Source: Pseudomonas viridiflava
GTDB taxonomy: Bacteria; Pseudomonadota; Gammaproteobacteria; Pseudomonadales; Pseudomonadaceae
DNA: 35,791 nucleotides
NCBI RefSeq assembly: GCF_900585905.1
Contig: NZ_UTVH01000085.1
Coordinates: forward strand, 1-35,791
Reading direction: 5' to 3'
Positions 16,686 to 23,966 of this stretch are shown one piece after another. Every line of letters begins with the position of its first letter. Position 1 is the first letter of the stretch. The notes under the pieces were generated by a model. That model made no database searches, was not told the DNA's origin, and was given only the letters and a program-made list of their open reading frames with translations. The position numbers and the translations under genes were made by a program.

Positions 16686-18100
16686 TGTGGTGCATCCTCG
16701 CCGTCTTCTTCTTTCAGGGCTTGCATGGCCAGCGCGGTTTGGCTGCTGACGCCCCGGACGTTTTGCTCTTGTTGCAACAACCGTTGGGCAGTGGCGAGCT
16801 TATCTGGCGGCAGCGCGGTACTGAGCTGCTGCGCAAGTTCTGTAGCTTGTGGTGTCGGTTCTGGCTTGAGAATCGACAGCTGACTGAACACCCAGGCGTT
16901 GACCGGGTTAGGCAGGATGCCTTTACCCTGAGAGAACAATTGGGCAATCGCGAAGTCAGCGCTGTTCTGGCCGCCGCGAGCAGCGATCAGCAGTTCATCC
17001 AGGGCTTTTTGCGCCTGGACGTTGCCGAGGTAGCCACGACGGTAGATCTGACCCAGATAGTAGTGGGCCGACAGCTCGCCGCCAGCGGCGGCTTTCTTCA
17101 TGAAATCTTCAGCCTTGAAGGAGTCGGCCGGGACCCATTTGCCTTCGTAATACAGGCGGCCCAGCAGCAGTTCGGCACGCGGTTGATCCGCGGCACGACC
17201 GTTGTCCAGGTACTCCATCATCTTGTTGACGTCACCCAGTTCGGGGAAGTCGTACAGCAGTTTGGCCAGCGTGACCCAGGAAATCGGGTAACCGGGCGCG
17301 ACCTGCTCCAGCAACTGCTGAGCGGTTTTTGCGTCCGGCGTACCGATCTCGGCATCACCCAGCACACGGGCGACACTGTCGACGCGCTGAGCGCCGACCT
17401 TGCCGAAGGAATAGGCGCTCTTGAGCTGTTCAACCAATGCCGTGCGCTGATCGGTCTGACCACGTTTCTGATAGACCGTGGCCAGCTCGACGTAGCAGAT
17501 GTCGGTGGCGTTCAGCGCAGCCTTGCAGATGCGCTCGACGTCATCCAGATGCTGGTCATAAGTGCCCTGAGTGCGATACAGCAGCACCTGGGCCAGACCG
17601 GCTTCGGGATAACCCTGGGCACGCCACTCGTTGATCTTCTGCTGCGCATTCACATTGGGGAAACTGTGGGGGTACTGCAGATAAAGCATCGCCAGCGGGG
17701 TCAGTGAAGACGTGTCGCCACTGGCGAAGGCTTTCTTCAGCAGGTCTTCGGCTTCATGGTGTTCCGCTTCGGTCGCACCCGGTTTGGCCGCCAGCAGACG
17801 ACCCAGGCGAGCCTGGGCACGTGGCGAGGTGGCCGCCGCAGCGCGGTAGGTCGCTTCCGCTTCCTTGAGCAACTGCGGGTCGCGGGTCTGTACCTGAATG
17901 TCAGCCAGGCCGACCTGTGCATCGCTGTAGCCCAGGTCCGCAAGTTGCCGATAGTTCTGCTCCGCCAGAGCGGTGTCACCGTTTTTCAGGGCTTCATTGG
18001 CCAGACGCTGATCCGGCAGGCCGGCGCACCCGGACAGGGCGACGGCGACAGCCAGGCTCAGCAGTGTTGGCCTCGACAGGCTTCGTAGTGGGCCACCCAT
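16682..18100 (-). CDS. algK: Outer-membrane lipoprotein AlgK (TPR/Sel1-like scaffold)
   Basis: A lipoprotein on the inner face of the outer membrane that positions AlgE and contacts AlgX. It has 472 residues (475 in P. aeruginosa). A lipobox LSGC gives lipidated Cys25. The rest is a superhelix of Sel1/TPR-like repeats, with repeated patterns such as GLADIQ and LGRLLA plus A, L and G at fixed spacing. The start lies one base after the alg44 stop with no strong Shine-Dalgarno, so re-initiation from alg44 is likely. The 3' end overlaps algE by 4 bp. Confidence 0.95.
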   Translation of the reverse strand: MGGPLRSLSRPTLLSLAVAVALSGCAGLPDQRLANEALKNGDTALAEQNYRQLADLGYSDAQVGLADIQVQTRDPQLLKEAEATYRAAAATSPRAQARLGRLLAAKPGATEAEHHEAEDLLKKAFASGDTSSLTPLAMLYLQYPHSFPNVNAQQKINEWRAQGYPEAGLAQVLLYRTQGTYDQHLDDVERICKAALNATDICYVELATVYQKRGQTDQRTALVEQLKSAYSFGKVGAQRVDSVARVLGDAEIGTPDAKTAQQLLEQVAPGYPISWVTLAKLLYDFPELGDVNKMMEYLDNGRAADQPRAELLLGRLYYEGKWVPADSFKAEDFMKKAAAGGELSAHYYLGQIYRRGYLGNVQAQKALDELLIAARGGQNSADFAIAQLFSQGKGILPNPVNAWVFSQLSILKPEPTPQATELAQQLSTALPPDKLATAQRLLQQEQNVRGVSSQTALAMQALKEEDGEDAPQ

Positions 18101-18101
18101 G

Positions 18102-19274
18102 TCAGAGACCTGCAGCCATGGCTTTGTCGATCAACCAGTTGACCGATGGACCACGATCGCTGGTGACTTCAACAGGACGACCGGCCATTGAGGTTTCCAG
18201 CGCCTGATCAGGCTTGATCTGTACGCGGATGTCGGTGGACAGGTCGGTTTCGCTCAGGTTGCTGCTGCTGACGATGTGGCCAGTGCGCACAGTGTCGTCG
18301 CCGGCAACCTGGAAGTTCACGCGGGTGCCTGGCTTGACGTCGTTGAACTGACGGTAAGTGAAGCGGGCTTCAACGTTGGCAGCGGTATCACGTGGCACCA
18401 GTTGGAAGATCGTCTGCCCTTTGGCAGCAAACTGACCGTCGGCAACCAGTTGCTTGGCGATTACGCAATCGCACGGGCTGGTCAGCGTACCGGCCATTTG
18501 CTTGCCGTACAGTTCTTCGATCTTGGCTGGCTGCAGGTCATCACCGTTCAGGCTGCCCTTGAGCATTTCCAGCATGCTGGTGTTGAACGAAGCCATTGGC
18601 GCGCCTTTGGCGACCGGGGCGTTGACGGCTACCAGGCTTTGCACGGTGCCTTCACGGGGCATGGTCACGTCCATCGACGGCAGGGTGACCAGACCGGCGG
18701 AGGAGTGGCTGACGAAATACAGGCCGTAAACCGTCTTGAAGATGAAACCGAACGCTGCCAGGCCCACCAGGAAGATCGCCAGGGTAAACGTCACGGCGCG
18801 AATACGACCCATGGCGCTCTGGCCGCTGCCGCTGCCCTTGGTCTTGCGCGCCTTGGTGAAGTTGTCGCGCTGCAGGGTCGCCAACACTTCGCCCATGCTG
18901 ATGAGCTCGCCGCTCAGGTGCGCCGTGATCAGGTGGCGCAGGGTCGCGATGTCCTGCTGGTCGAGGTTCTGGAACTGGCAACCGATGCGACCGGTAGGGG
19001 CGTCGATGGAACGCACTTGCAGGTCCACGTCCATGGCCAGGCCAAGGTTGTCGATCAGAAACTGCAGACGACCCTTGAGCACTTCACCGACGTTCAGGTG
19101 ACGGTGACCTGGAGCGACGAAGCTCAGGCCGCCCGCAGACAGGTCTTCGATCTTGACCAGTGGCGCATTCTGCTCACCGGTGAGCAGGCGCAACTTGGCA
19201 GGGATGCGGACCCGGGCGTGCTGACGCTGCGCTTCGGATTCGTGGACTACGTTGGCATTCACGGCTGTATTCAT
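18102..19274 (-). CDS. alg44: c-di-GMP receptor / alginate co-polymerase Alg44
   Basis: An inner-membrane protein that binds c-di-GMP and activates Alg8. It has 390 residues (389 in P. aeruginosa). The N-terminal PilZ domain shows RQHAR (Arg17 and Arg21) and DLSAGG (Asp44, Ser46), the c-di-GMP ligands at the same numbers as in P. aeruginosa. One membrane helix (about 165-190) is followed by an HlyD-like periplasmic domain. An AGGAAAT Shine-Dalgarno precedes the ATG, 43 bp after alg8. The intact ligand residues suggest that polymerisation here is under second-messenger control. Confidence 0.97.
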   Translation of the reverse strand: MNTAVNANVVHESEAQRQHARVRIPAKLRLLTGEQNAPLVKIEDLSAGGLSFVAPGHRHLNVGEVLKGRLQFLIDNLGLAMDVDLQVRSIDAPTGRIGCQFQNLDQQDIATLRHLITAHLSGELISMGEVLATLQRDNFTKARKTKGSGSGQSAMGRIRAVTFTLAIFLVGLAAFGFIFKTVYGLYFVSHSSAGLVTLPSMDVTMPREGTVQSLVAVNAPVAKGAPMASFNTSMLEMLKGSLNGDDLQPAKIEELYGKQMAGTLTSPCDCVIAKQLVADGQFAAKGQTIFQLVPRDTAANVEARFTYRQFNDVKPGTRVNFQVAGDDTVRTGHIVSSSNLSETDLSTDIRVQIKPDQALETSMAGRPVEVTSDRGPSVNWLIDKAMAAGL

Positions 19275-19317
19275 GGCTAGTTATTTCCTACTTAAGCAAT
19301 TAAATCCGTTGGCCTGG

Positions 19318-20799
19318 TCAAACCATCGTCAACAGCACAGCGACGAAGATGGTGCCAGCCGAAAAAGTCATGGTGCGAGACGACCAGGTGTTGAACCAAC
19401 CCTGGAAGCTGGCCATGTCACGGCTGAGTTTGGTGTCCTGGCGAGTCCAGGACTGGCGATCAAGACGGAAGAAGACGTAAATCTTCATCAAGGCGCCAAC
19501 GATCTGGTTGTAATAGAGGATCACGGGGTAGGCCGGTCCAATCTTGTGTCCCGAGCAGGACAGCAACAGCGTCAGAATCAGGCGAGTAATGCCGATCCAC
19601 AGCAGGTACATCAGGATGAACGTGCCGCCGTACTTGAAGCTGGCGATGATCGCCACGGTCAGGCCCAGGATCGAGGTCCACATCGACACGCGCTGATCGA
19701 ACAGCACGATGCTGGTGAAGATGCCCAGACGACGAACGCCCAGGCCCAGTGCGCGGGAGTTCTGACGCAGGTTGTTGCCGTACCAGCGGTACATCAGTTT
19801 GCGGCTGGCCTTCAAGAAGCTCTTTTCAGGCGGGTGCTCAACCGTGTTGATCGCGGCATCCGGCACGTAGAACGTGTCGTAGCCCAGGCGCATCAGGCTG
19901 AACCAGCTCGACTTGTCGTCGCCGGTCAGGAACCTGAACGTACCCAGACGCCAGTGGTTCAGCGAGTCGGCTTCAACGTCGGCGATGAACGCCGGGTCAG
20001 TCACCACAGTGGCACGGAACACCGACATCCGCCCGGTCATGGTCAACACGCGCTTGGACAGAGCCATGGAGCACATGTTGATGTGACGCTGGGCGAAACG
20101 CAGCTTGTGCCATTCGCTCATGATGTAGCCGCCGCGCACTTCGCAGAACTCGTTGGTGGTCAGGCCGCCGACATTGCCGAACAGCTGGAACCAGGGCACG
20201 GTCTTGCGCACGACGCCTTCAGCCAGCACGGTGTCGCCGTCGATCACGGCGACCACGGCACGGTCGTCGGGCATGTGCCGGGAGATCGCGCGAAAGCCGA
20301 AAGCCAGACCGTCACGCTTGCCGGTACCGGCAATACGCACGAAATCCAGCTTGACGTGCTCAGGCGGGTTCATCTTGGCCCACAGCGCCTTGACCAGCAG
20401 TTCATCCGACATTTCGACCAGCGAGCACACCACGGTGGTCGGGAAGCCACATTCAATGGCTTCGCGAATGACCGAGCTGTACACCTGAGCCGTTGTCAGC
20501 GCATCAATACGAAAGCTGGTCACCATCAGGAACACGTGCGACGGGTCCGCTGAGCTGCCCAGCTTGCGCACCTTGCGACGCAAGTGCGGGTAGACGATGT
20601 AAAGGAAAATCATGCCGCGCACAAAGTGCGTTGCACCCATCGAGTAGCGCCAGATGCCCACGGCGCCAATCAGGAAAATAAAGTTCTTGGACTGCGAGTC
20701 GAAGATACTTGTGGGCAGCGCAATAGCGAGTGCCCCTAATAAACTCAGGTAGAACAGCCAACCTGCGGCCTGTAGAAGGCCATGTTTTAGCCTGTGCAT
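19318..20799 (-). CDS. alg8: Alginate synthase glycosyltransferase Alg8 (GT2)
   Basis: The membrane-bound polymerase that links mannuronate from GDP-mannuronate and secretes the chain. The ATG at 20799 gives 493 residues (494 in P. aeruginosa) and has AGGGA upstream. An in-frame ATG at 20832 would begin inside the upstream repeat and is less likely. The GT2 core shows IDGDT (Asp187, Asp189), the TGDDKSSW motif near 295, and an arginine-rich RKLMYRW motif in place of the usual QxxRW. Membrane helices lie at both ends (about 12-70 and 370-490). A REP-like hairpin separates it from algD. Confidence 0.97.
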   Translation of the reverse strand: MHRLKHGLLQAAGWLFYLSLLGALAIALPTSIFDSQSKNFIFLIGAVGIWRYSMGATHFVRGMIFLYIVYPHLRRKVRKLGSSADPSHVFLMVTSFRIDALTTAQVYSSVIREAIECGFPTTVVCSLVEMSDELLVKALWAKMNPPEHVKLDFVRIAGTGKRDGLAFGFRAISRHMPDDRAVVAVIDGDTVLAEGVVRKTVPWFQLFGNVGGLTTNEFCEVRGGYIMSEWHKLRFAQRHINMCSMALSKRVLTMTGRMSVFRATVVTDPAFIADVEADSLNHWRLGTFRFLTGDDKSSWFSLMRLGYDTFYVPDAAINTVEHPPEKSFLKASRKLMYRWYGNNLRQNSRALGLGVRRLGIFTSIVLFDQRVSMWTSILGLTVAIIASFKYGGTFILMYLLWIGITRLILTLLLSCSGHKIGPAYPVILYYNQIVGALMKIYVFFRLDRQSWTRQDTKLSRDMASFQGWFNTWSSRTMTFSAGTIFVAVLLTMV

Positions 20800-20827
20800 A
20801 TCCGGTATCCCTAGGTCAGTTGCAAGC

Positions 20828-20865
20828 TTCAAGCCGCAAGCCCCCGAAGGTGCTTGCAGCTTGAA
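20828..20865. repeat. REP-like inverted repeat between algD and alg8
   Basis: TTCAAGCCGCAAGC (20828-20841) and GCTTGCAGCTTGAA (20852-20865) pair at 13 of 14 positions around a 10-nt loop. A partial further copy (GGCTTGCCGCTTAAG) follows at about 20870-20884. The motif resembles a widespread Pseudomonas extragenic palindrome. In the transcript it forms a hairpin about 35 nt after the algD stop and before the alg8 Shine-Dalgarno, without a U-tract. Confidence 0.85.
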
Positions 20866-20901
20866 TGTGGCTTGCCGCTTAAGCGTGTAACTTGCCGCTG
20901 A

Positions 20902-22218
20902 TTACCAGCAGATACCTTCAGCCTGTTCGTGCTCGGCAGTGGTATTGGTCATGAAGCCGACCAGGTCAACTACCTTTTTGCCAGCAGGGGTGTTCAGAGC
21001 CAGGTCACGGAAACGTGCATCGCCGTTGCCCAGAATGATCACGTCGGATTTGGCGATGACCGCGTCGAAGTCCGAGTTCAGCAGGGACGAAACGTGCGGG
21101 ATCTTCGATTCGATGTATTCCTTGTTGGCGCCGTGAACACGAGCGTATTCAACGTTGGCGTCGTAGATGCTCAGCTCGTAGCCTTTGCCGATCAGCATTT
21201 CAGCCAGCTCTACCAGCGGGCTTTCACGCAGGTCGTCAGTACCGGCCTTGAAGCTCAGACCCATCAGCGCGACTTTGCGAGTGTTGTGCGAAGCAACGAT
21301 GTCGAAAGCGTTCTGCACCTGCGAAACGTTGCTGCGCATCAGCGAGTTCAGCAGCGGTGCATCAACGTCCAGGCTACCGGCACGGTAGGTCAGGGCGCGA
21401 ACGTCTTTGGGCAGGCAAGAACCGCCGAAGGCGAAACCAGGGCGCATGTAGTACTGCGACAGGTTCAGTTGCTTGTCCTGGCAGACCACTTCCATCACGA
21501 CACGGCCATCAACGCCGCAAGCTTTGGCGATGTTGCCGATTTCGTTGGCGAAGGTCACCTTGGTGGCGTGCCATACGTTGCAGGTGTACTTGATCATTTC
21601 GGCAACGGCGATGTCCTTGCGGATGATCGGTGCGTCGAGCTCTTCGTACAGCGCTTGCAGAACGTCACCAGACGCCTTGTCGAATTCGCCGATAACGGTC
21701 ATCGGAGGATGATCGTAGTCTTTGATCGCGGTGCTTTCGCGCAGGAACTCAGGGTTCACTGCAACGCCGAAGTCAACACCGGCTTTCTTGCCGGAGCAGT
21801 CTTCCAGGATCGGGATAACGACGTTGGCAACAGTGCCTGGCAACACGGTGCTGCGCACGACGATGGTGTGACGGGTATCTTTGTCACGCAGTACGAAGCC
21901 GATTTCGCGGCAGACCGACTCAATGAAGTCCAGCTCCAGATCGCCGTTTTTCTTGCTTGGCGTGCCGACACAGATCATCGATACGTCAGTGGCACGGATG
22001 GCCTCGGAGAAATCGGTAGTGCCGCGCAGTTTGCCGGTGCTGATACCCTTTTCCAGAAGTTCGCCCAGACCGGGTTCAACGATTGGCGATTTACCGCTAT
22101 TGATCATGTCGATCTTGGCGCTGGAGATATCCACCCCAACAACCTCATGACCCCGCGCAGACAGGCAACCGGCACAGACGGCGCCGACATAACCCAAACC
22201 AAAGATGCTGATACGCAT
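20902..22218 (-). CDS. algD: GDP-mannose 6-dehydrogenase AlgD
   Basis: A cytosolic enzyme that oxidises GDP-mannose to GDP-mannuronic acid by two NAD-dependent steps, the committing and usually limiting reaction of alginate synthesis. It has 438 residues (436 in P. aeruginosa). The Rossmann motif GLGYVG is at 7-12. The catalytic Cys268 sits in GGSCLPKD, the same number as in P. aeruginosa. A GAGGAGAA Shine-Dalgarno precedes the ATG at 22218, which gives the family N-terminus (MRISIFGLGYVG). It is the first gene of the operon, behind a leader of about 465 nt and an AlgU-type promoter. Confidence 0.98.
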   Translation of the reverse strand: MRISIFGLGYVGAVCAGCLSARGHEVVGVDISSAKIDMINSGKSPIVEPGLGELLEKGISTGKLRGTTDFSEAIRATDVSMICVGTPSKKNGDLELDFIESVCREIGFVLRDKDTRHTIVVRSTVLPGTVANVVIPILEDCSGKKAGVDFGVAVNPEFLRESTAIKDYDHPPMTVIGEFDKASGDVLQALYEELDAPIIRKDIAVAEMIKYTCNVWHATKVTFANEIGNIAKACGVDGRVVMEVVCQDKQLNLSQYYMRPGFAFGGSCLPKDVRALTYRAGSLDVDAPLLNSLMRSNVSQVQNAFDIVASHNTRKVALMGLSFKAGTDDLRESPLVELAEMLIGKGYELSIYDANVEYARVHGANKEYIESKIPHVSSLLNSDFDAVIAKSDVIILGNGDARFRDLALNTPAGKKVVDLVGFMTNTTAEHEQAEGICW

Positions 22219-22686
22219 CGTATTCTCCTCGATTTTCACGCCATAAGTTGGCTGGATATTGAATGTTGACCAGCAGGTATCGCGCACCCTCACGTGCGAC
22301 GTACAAACGTCACATGACTAGTGCAGGCATAATTAAATAGTGAGTGCCTAATAGAAGGGCATTCTCAAGTACTGCTGAGTCTAGAGCGGCAAGTGACCTG
22401 AAACTGCAGGGTGACAGGGCCTTGCTCTGGGATGTGGTAAACCACTCCTCGTGGATGCCGCGTCGGTCAGTGTCCGACAGGCCCGAAGCCTGGCTTCGGA
22501 TGTCTTCTTCATTCCCTTGCTGTGCACCTGAACAGCGCTTTGCCAAACGTCTGCAGTAAAACCTGGTGCGTCGATCTCCTGAGTAGCTGCTGCTAACATC
22601 CCGCAGCGTGTGCGGCGCGAGCAGCCATTTCCGGTCCTTCCTGCCCCTGTGTAAGTGATCTCTCACAACCTGGGCATGAATTGTTA
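22219..22686 (-). promoter_or_regulatory. Long 5' leader of the alginate operon mRNA
   Basis: About 465 nt separate the predicted transcription start (near 22686) from the algD ATG, comparable to the long algD leader of P. aeruginosa. The stretch contains several inverted repeats (22462-22478, 22476-22504, and CCAC/GTGG near 22441-22454). It also holds at least two ANGGA triplet-loop-type motifs on the RNA strand that could bind RsmA/RsmE. An open frame at 22310-22666 (minus) has no Shine-Dalgarno and unlikely composition, so I do not call it a gene. Function as a regulatory leader is inference. Confidence 0.65.
22462..22504 (-). other. Overlapping hairpins in the algD leader
   Basis: CCGAAGCC (22483-22490) and GGCTTCGG (22492-22499) are perfect inverse copies one base apart, extended by GACA (22476-22479) and TGTC (22501-22504). 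A second stem, GTCGG (22462-22466) with CCGAC (22474-22478), uses three of the same outer bases, so the two cannot both form fully. There is no U-tract on the transcribed strand. Confidence 0.55.
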
Positions 22687-22692
22687 CGGGAA

Positions 22693-22722
22693 GTAGGAGC
22701 GTTGGATTCGATGATAAGTTCC
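22693..22722 (-). promoter_or_regulatory. AlgU (sigma-22/RpoE-like) promoter of the alginate operon
   Basis: On the minus strand GGAACTT (22722 to 22716) is followed after 17 bp by TCCTAC (22698 to 22693). This closely parallels the P. aeruginosa algD promoter, which has GAACTT, a 17-bp spacer and TCCTAT. It lies about 475 bp upstream of algD, on the correct strand. Transcription would be expected to start around 22686. Confidence 0.85.
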
Positions 22723-22740
22723 TGGCCGATTGTCCTGTTT

Positions 22741-22980
22741 TTAAAATTTCCTCACTTCAACGCATTCCGTCACGCTGGCGACAATGTCCAAAACCCCCGC
22801 GCAGGCCTTGTATTTACTGCGTTTCTCTTCAAGTGATTCTTCTGCGCCATCATCAAAAAAAATCCAACTGCCATCACACAAAAAACCCCTTGATTTTAAC
22901 CTTGCTTCAAACGTCTTACTTGGGTGACTTTCAATTGGCGCCAACGGTTTGTCATTCGGTGTTTTGCATGGCTGTTTCAT
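22741..22980 (-). CDS. Possible small hypothetical protein in AT-rich DNA upstream of algD
   Basis: A frame of 79 codons starts at the ATG at 22980; the same frame opens at 23061, where it would overlap the end of yaaA. The predicted product has an acidic middle (FFDDGAEESLEE) and four cysteines and matches no family I know. There is no convincing Shine-Dalgarno. Base composition is clearly more AT-rich than neighbouring genes, with A-runs at 22855-22862 and 22880-22885. The stretch ends about 20 bp from the algD -35 element, where far-upstream regulatory sites (AlgR, AmrZ, AlgB, IHF) lie in P. aeruginosa. It may therefore be regulatory DNA that happens to be open, a small gene, or both. Confidence 0.35.
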   Translation of the reverse strand: MKQPCKTPNDKPLAPIESHPSKTFEARLKSRGFLCDGSWIFFDDGAEESLEEKRSKYKACAGVLDIVASVTECVEVRKF

Positions 22981-23029
22981 CGCAGTTTTACGGCGCCTGG
23001 AAGTGTATCCCGGCGCCTTTACAACAGTA

Positions 23030-23809
23030 TTACGGCTGGTCACTATCGCGCAGGTATACAAACTTGTCTTTTGACGACTGTTCCTTGTTGAAGCAGTAGC
23101 CCTCGAGGTCGAACTGTTTCAGTGCATCGGGCGTGTCGATCTTCTCGGTGATGACGAAACGGCTCATCAATCCGCGTGCCTTTTTTGCGTAAAAGCTGAT
23201 GATCTTGTACTGGCCGTTTTTCAGGTCCTTGAAATCGACATCGATGACCCGCGCCTTCAGGGCAGGGCGCTTGACCGACGAGAAATACTCGTTGGACGCC
23301 AGATTCAGCAGCAGGTCATCGCCTTGCTCGGCCAGTGCCGTGTTCAGCCCTTCGCTGATGCGGTCGCCCCAGAACGCGTAAAGATCCTTGCCCCTGGCAT
23401 TAGCCAGTTTCGTGCCCATTTCCAGTCGGTAGGGCTGCATCAAGTCCAGCGGACGCAACAGGCCATAAAGGCCGGACAACATGCGCAAGTGATCCTGGGC
23501 GTAGTCGAGTTGCTGTTCATTGAATGTTTCAGCTTGCAGCCCGGTATAGACGTCGCCGCGAAAGGCAAGTATCGCCTGTTTGGCATTCTTTGCCGTGAAG
23601 GGGGTCTTCCAGCTGCCAAAGCGTGCAGCGTTGAGCCCGGACAACTTGTCGGACAGGTGCATCAGTTCGCTGATCTGTGCAGGCGTCAGTTCCCGCAGTT
23701 GCGCGATCAGCTCTCTGGAATGCTTGAGGTATTGAGGCTGGGTGAAGCGCTCGGTCGTCGGGGGGGTATCGAAATCGAGGGTTTTTGCCGGGGAAATCAC
23801 CATCAGCAT
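23030..23809 (-). CDS. yaaA: Peroxide stress protein YaaA (DUF328/UPF0246)
   Basis: This 259-residue cytosolic protein begins with the family signature MVISPAKTLDF and continues with the SGLYGLLRPLDLMQPYRLEMG motif region (about residues 113-133). Length fits the family (about 257). In E. coli, YaaA lowers free iron and DNA damage during hydrogen peroxide stress. An AAAGGAGA Shine-Dalgarno precedes the ATG. yaaA also lies next to algD in P. aeruginosa, so the neighbourhood is conserved. No terminator is visible before the AT-rich stretch and the algD promoter, so read-through into the alginate operon is possible. Confidence 0.93.
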   Translation of the reverse strand: MLMVISPAKTLDFDTPPTTERFTQPQYLKHSRELIAQLRELTPAQISELMHLSDKLSGLNAARFGSWKTPFTAKNAKQAILAFRGDVYTGLQAETFNEQQLDYAQDHLRMLSGLYGLLRPLDLMQPYRLEMGTKLANARGKDLYAFWGDRISEGLNTALAEQGDDLLLNLASNEYFSSVKRPALKARVIDVDFKDLKNGQYKIISFYAKKARGLMSRFVITEKIDTPDALKQFDLEGYCFNKEQSSKDKFVYLRDSDQP

Positions 23810-23920
23810 GTTGTCGTCTCCTTTAATCGTTGGCCGATTCTAGGGGCAGTCGCATGCCGACTCCAGCTATGGTGCTTATAGAGGTGGTCGCGCCGCGCAA
23901 TCGCTGGCGCGCAGATCGGC

Positions 23921-23926
23921 TATAGT
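23921..23926 (+). promoter_or_regulatory. Possible -10 element for the NodB-family gene
   Basis: TATAGT lies about 40 bp upstream of the TTG start in the divergent yaaA/NodB intergenic region. No good -35 hexamer is seen at the standard distance, so the call is tentative. Confidence 0.25.
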
Positions 23927-23966
23927 TGCGCGTCGATTTTGATCCTGGGTGAAGGGGGCGTCTGTT

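Noticed and set aside
15030..16883. 617-residue open frame on the plus strand across algG, algE and algK
   Set aside because: It is antisense to three clear alginate genes. Long open antisense frames are common in GC-rich Pseudomonas genes, and composition shows no protein family.
20800..20832. Earlier start for alg8 at 20832
   Set aside because: It would add 11 residues from within the REP-like repeat, lacks a good Shine-Dalgarno and departs from the usual family length.
20929..22269. 446-residue open frame antisense to algD, with similar frames opposite algA, algJ, algI, phoH, aapJ and aapM-aapP
   Set aside because: All mirror strongly supported genes, lack ribosome-binding sites and encode His/Gln/Arg-rich nonsense typical of the antisense strand of GC-rich genes.
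22310..22666. 118-residue open frame in the algD leader
   Set aside because: No Shine-Dalgarno, no family resemblance and it lies in structured leader RNA. A short leader peptide cannot be excluded, but nothing supports it.
22944..22953. AlgR-like binding site ACGGTTTGTC upstream of algD
   Set aside because: It resembles the AlgR core CCGTTTGTC only with mismatches and is a single weak hit, so it is not listed as a site.
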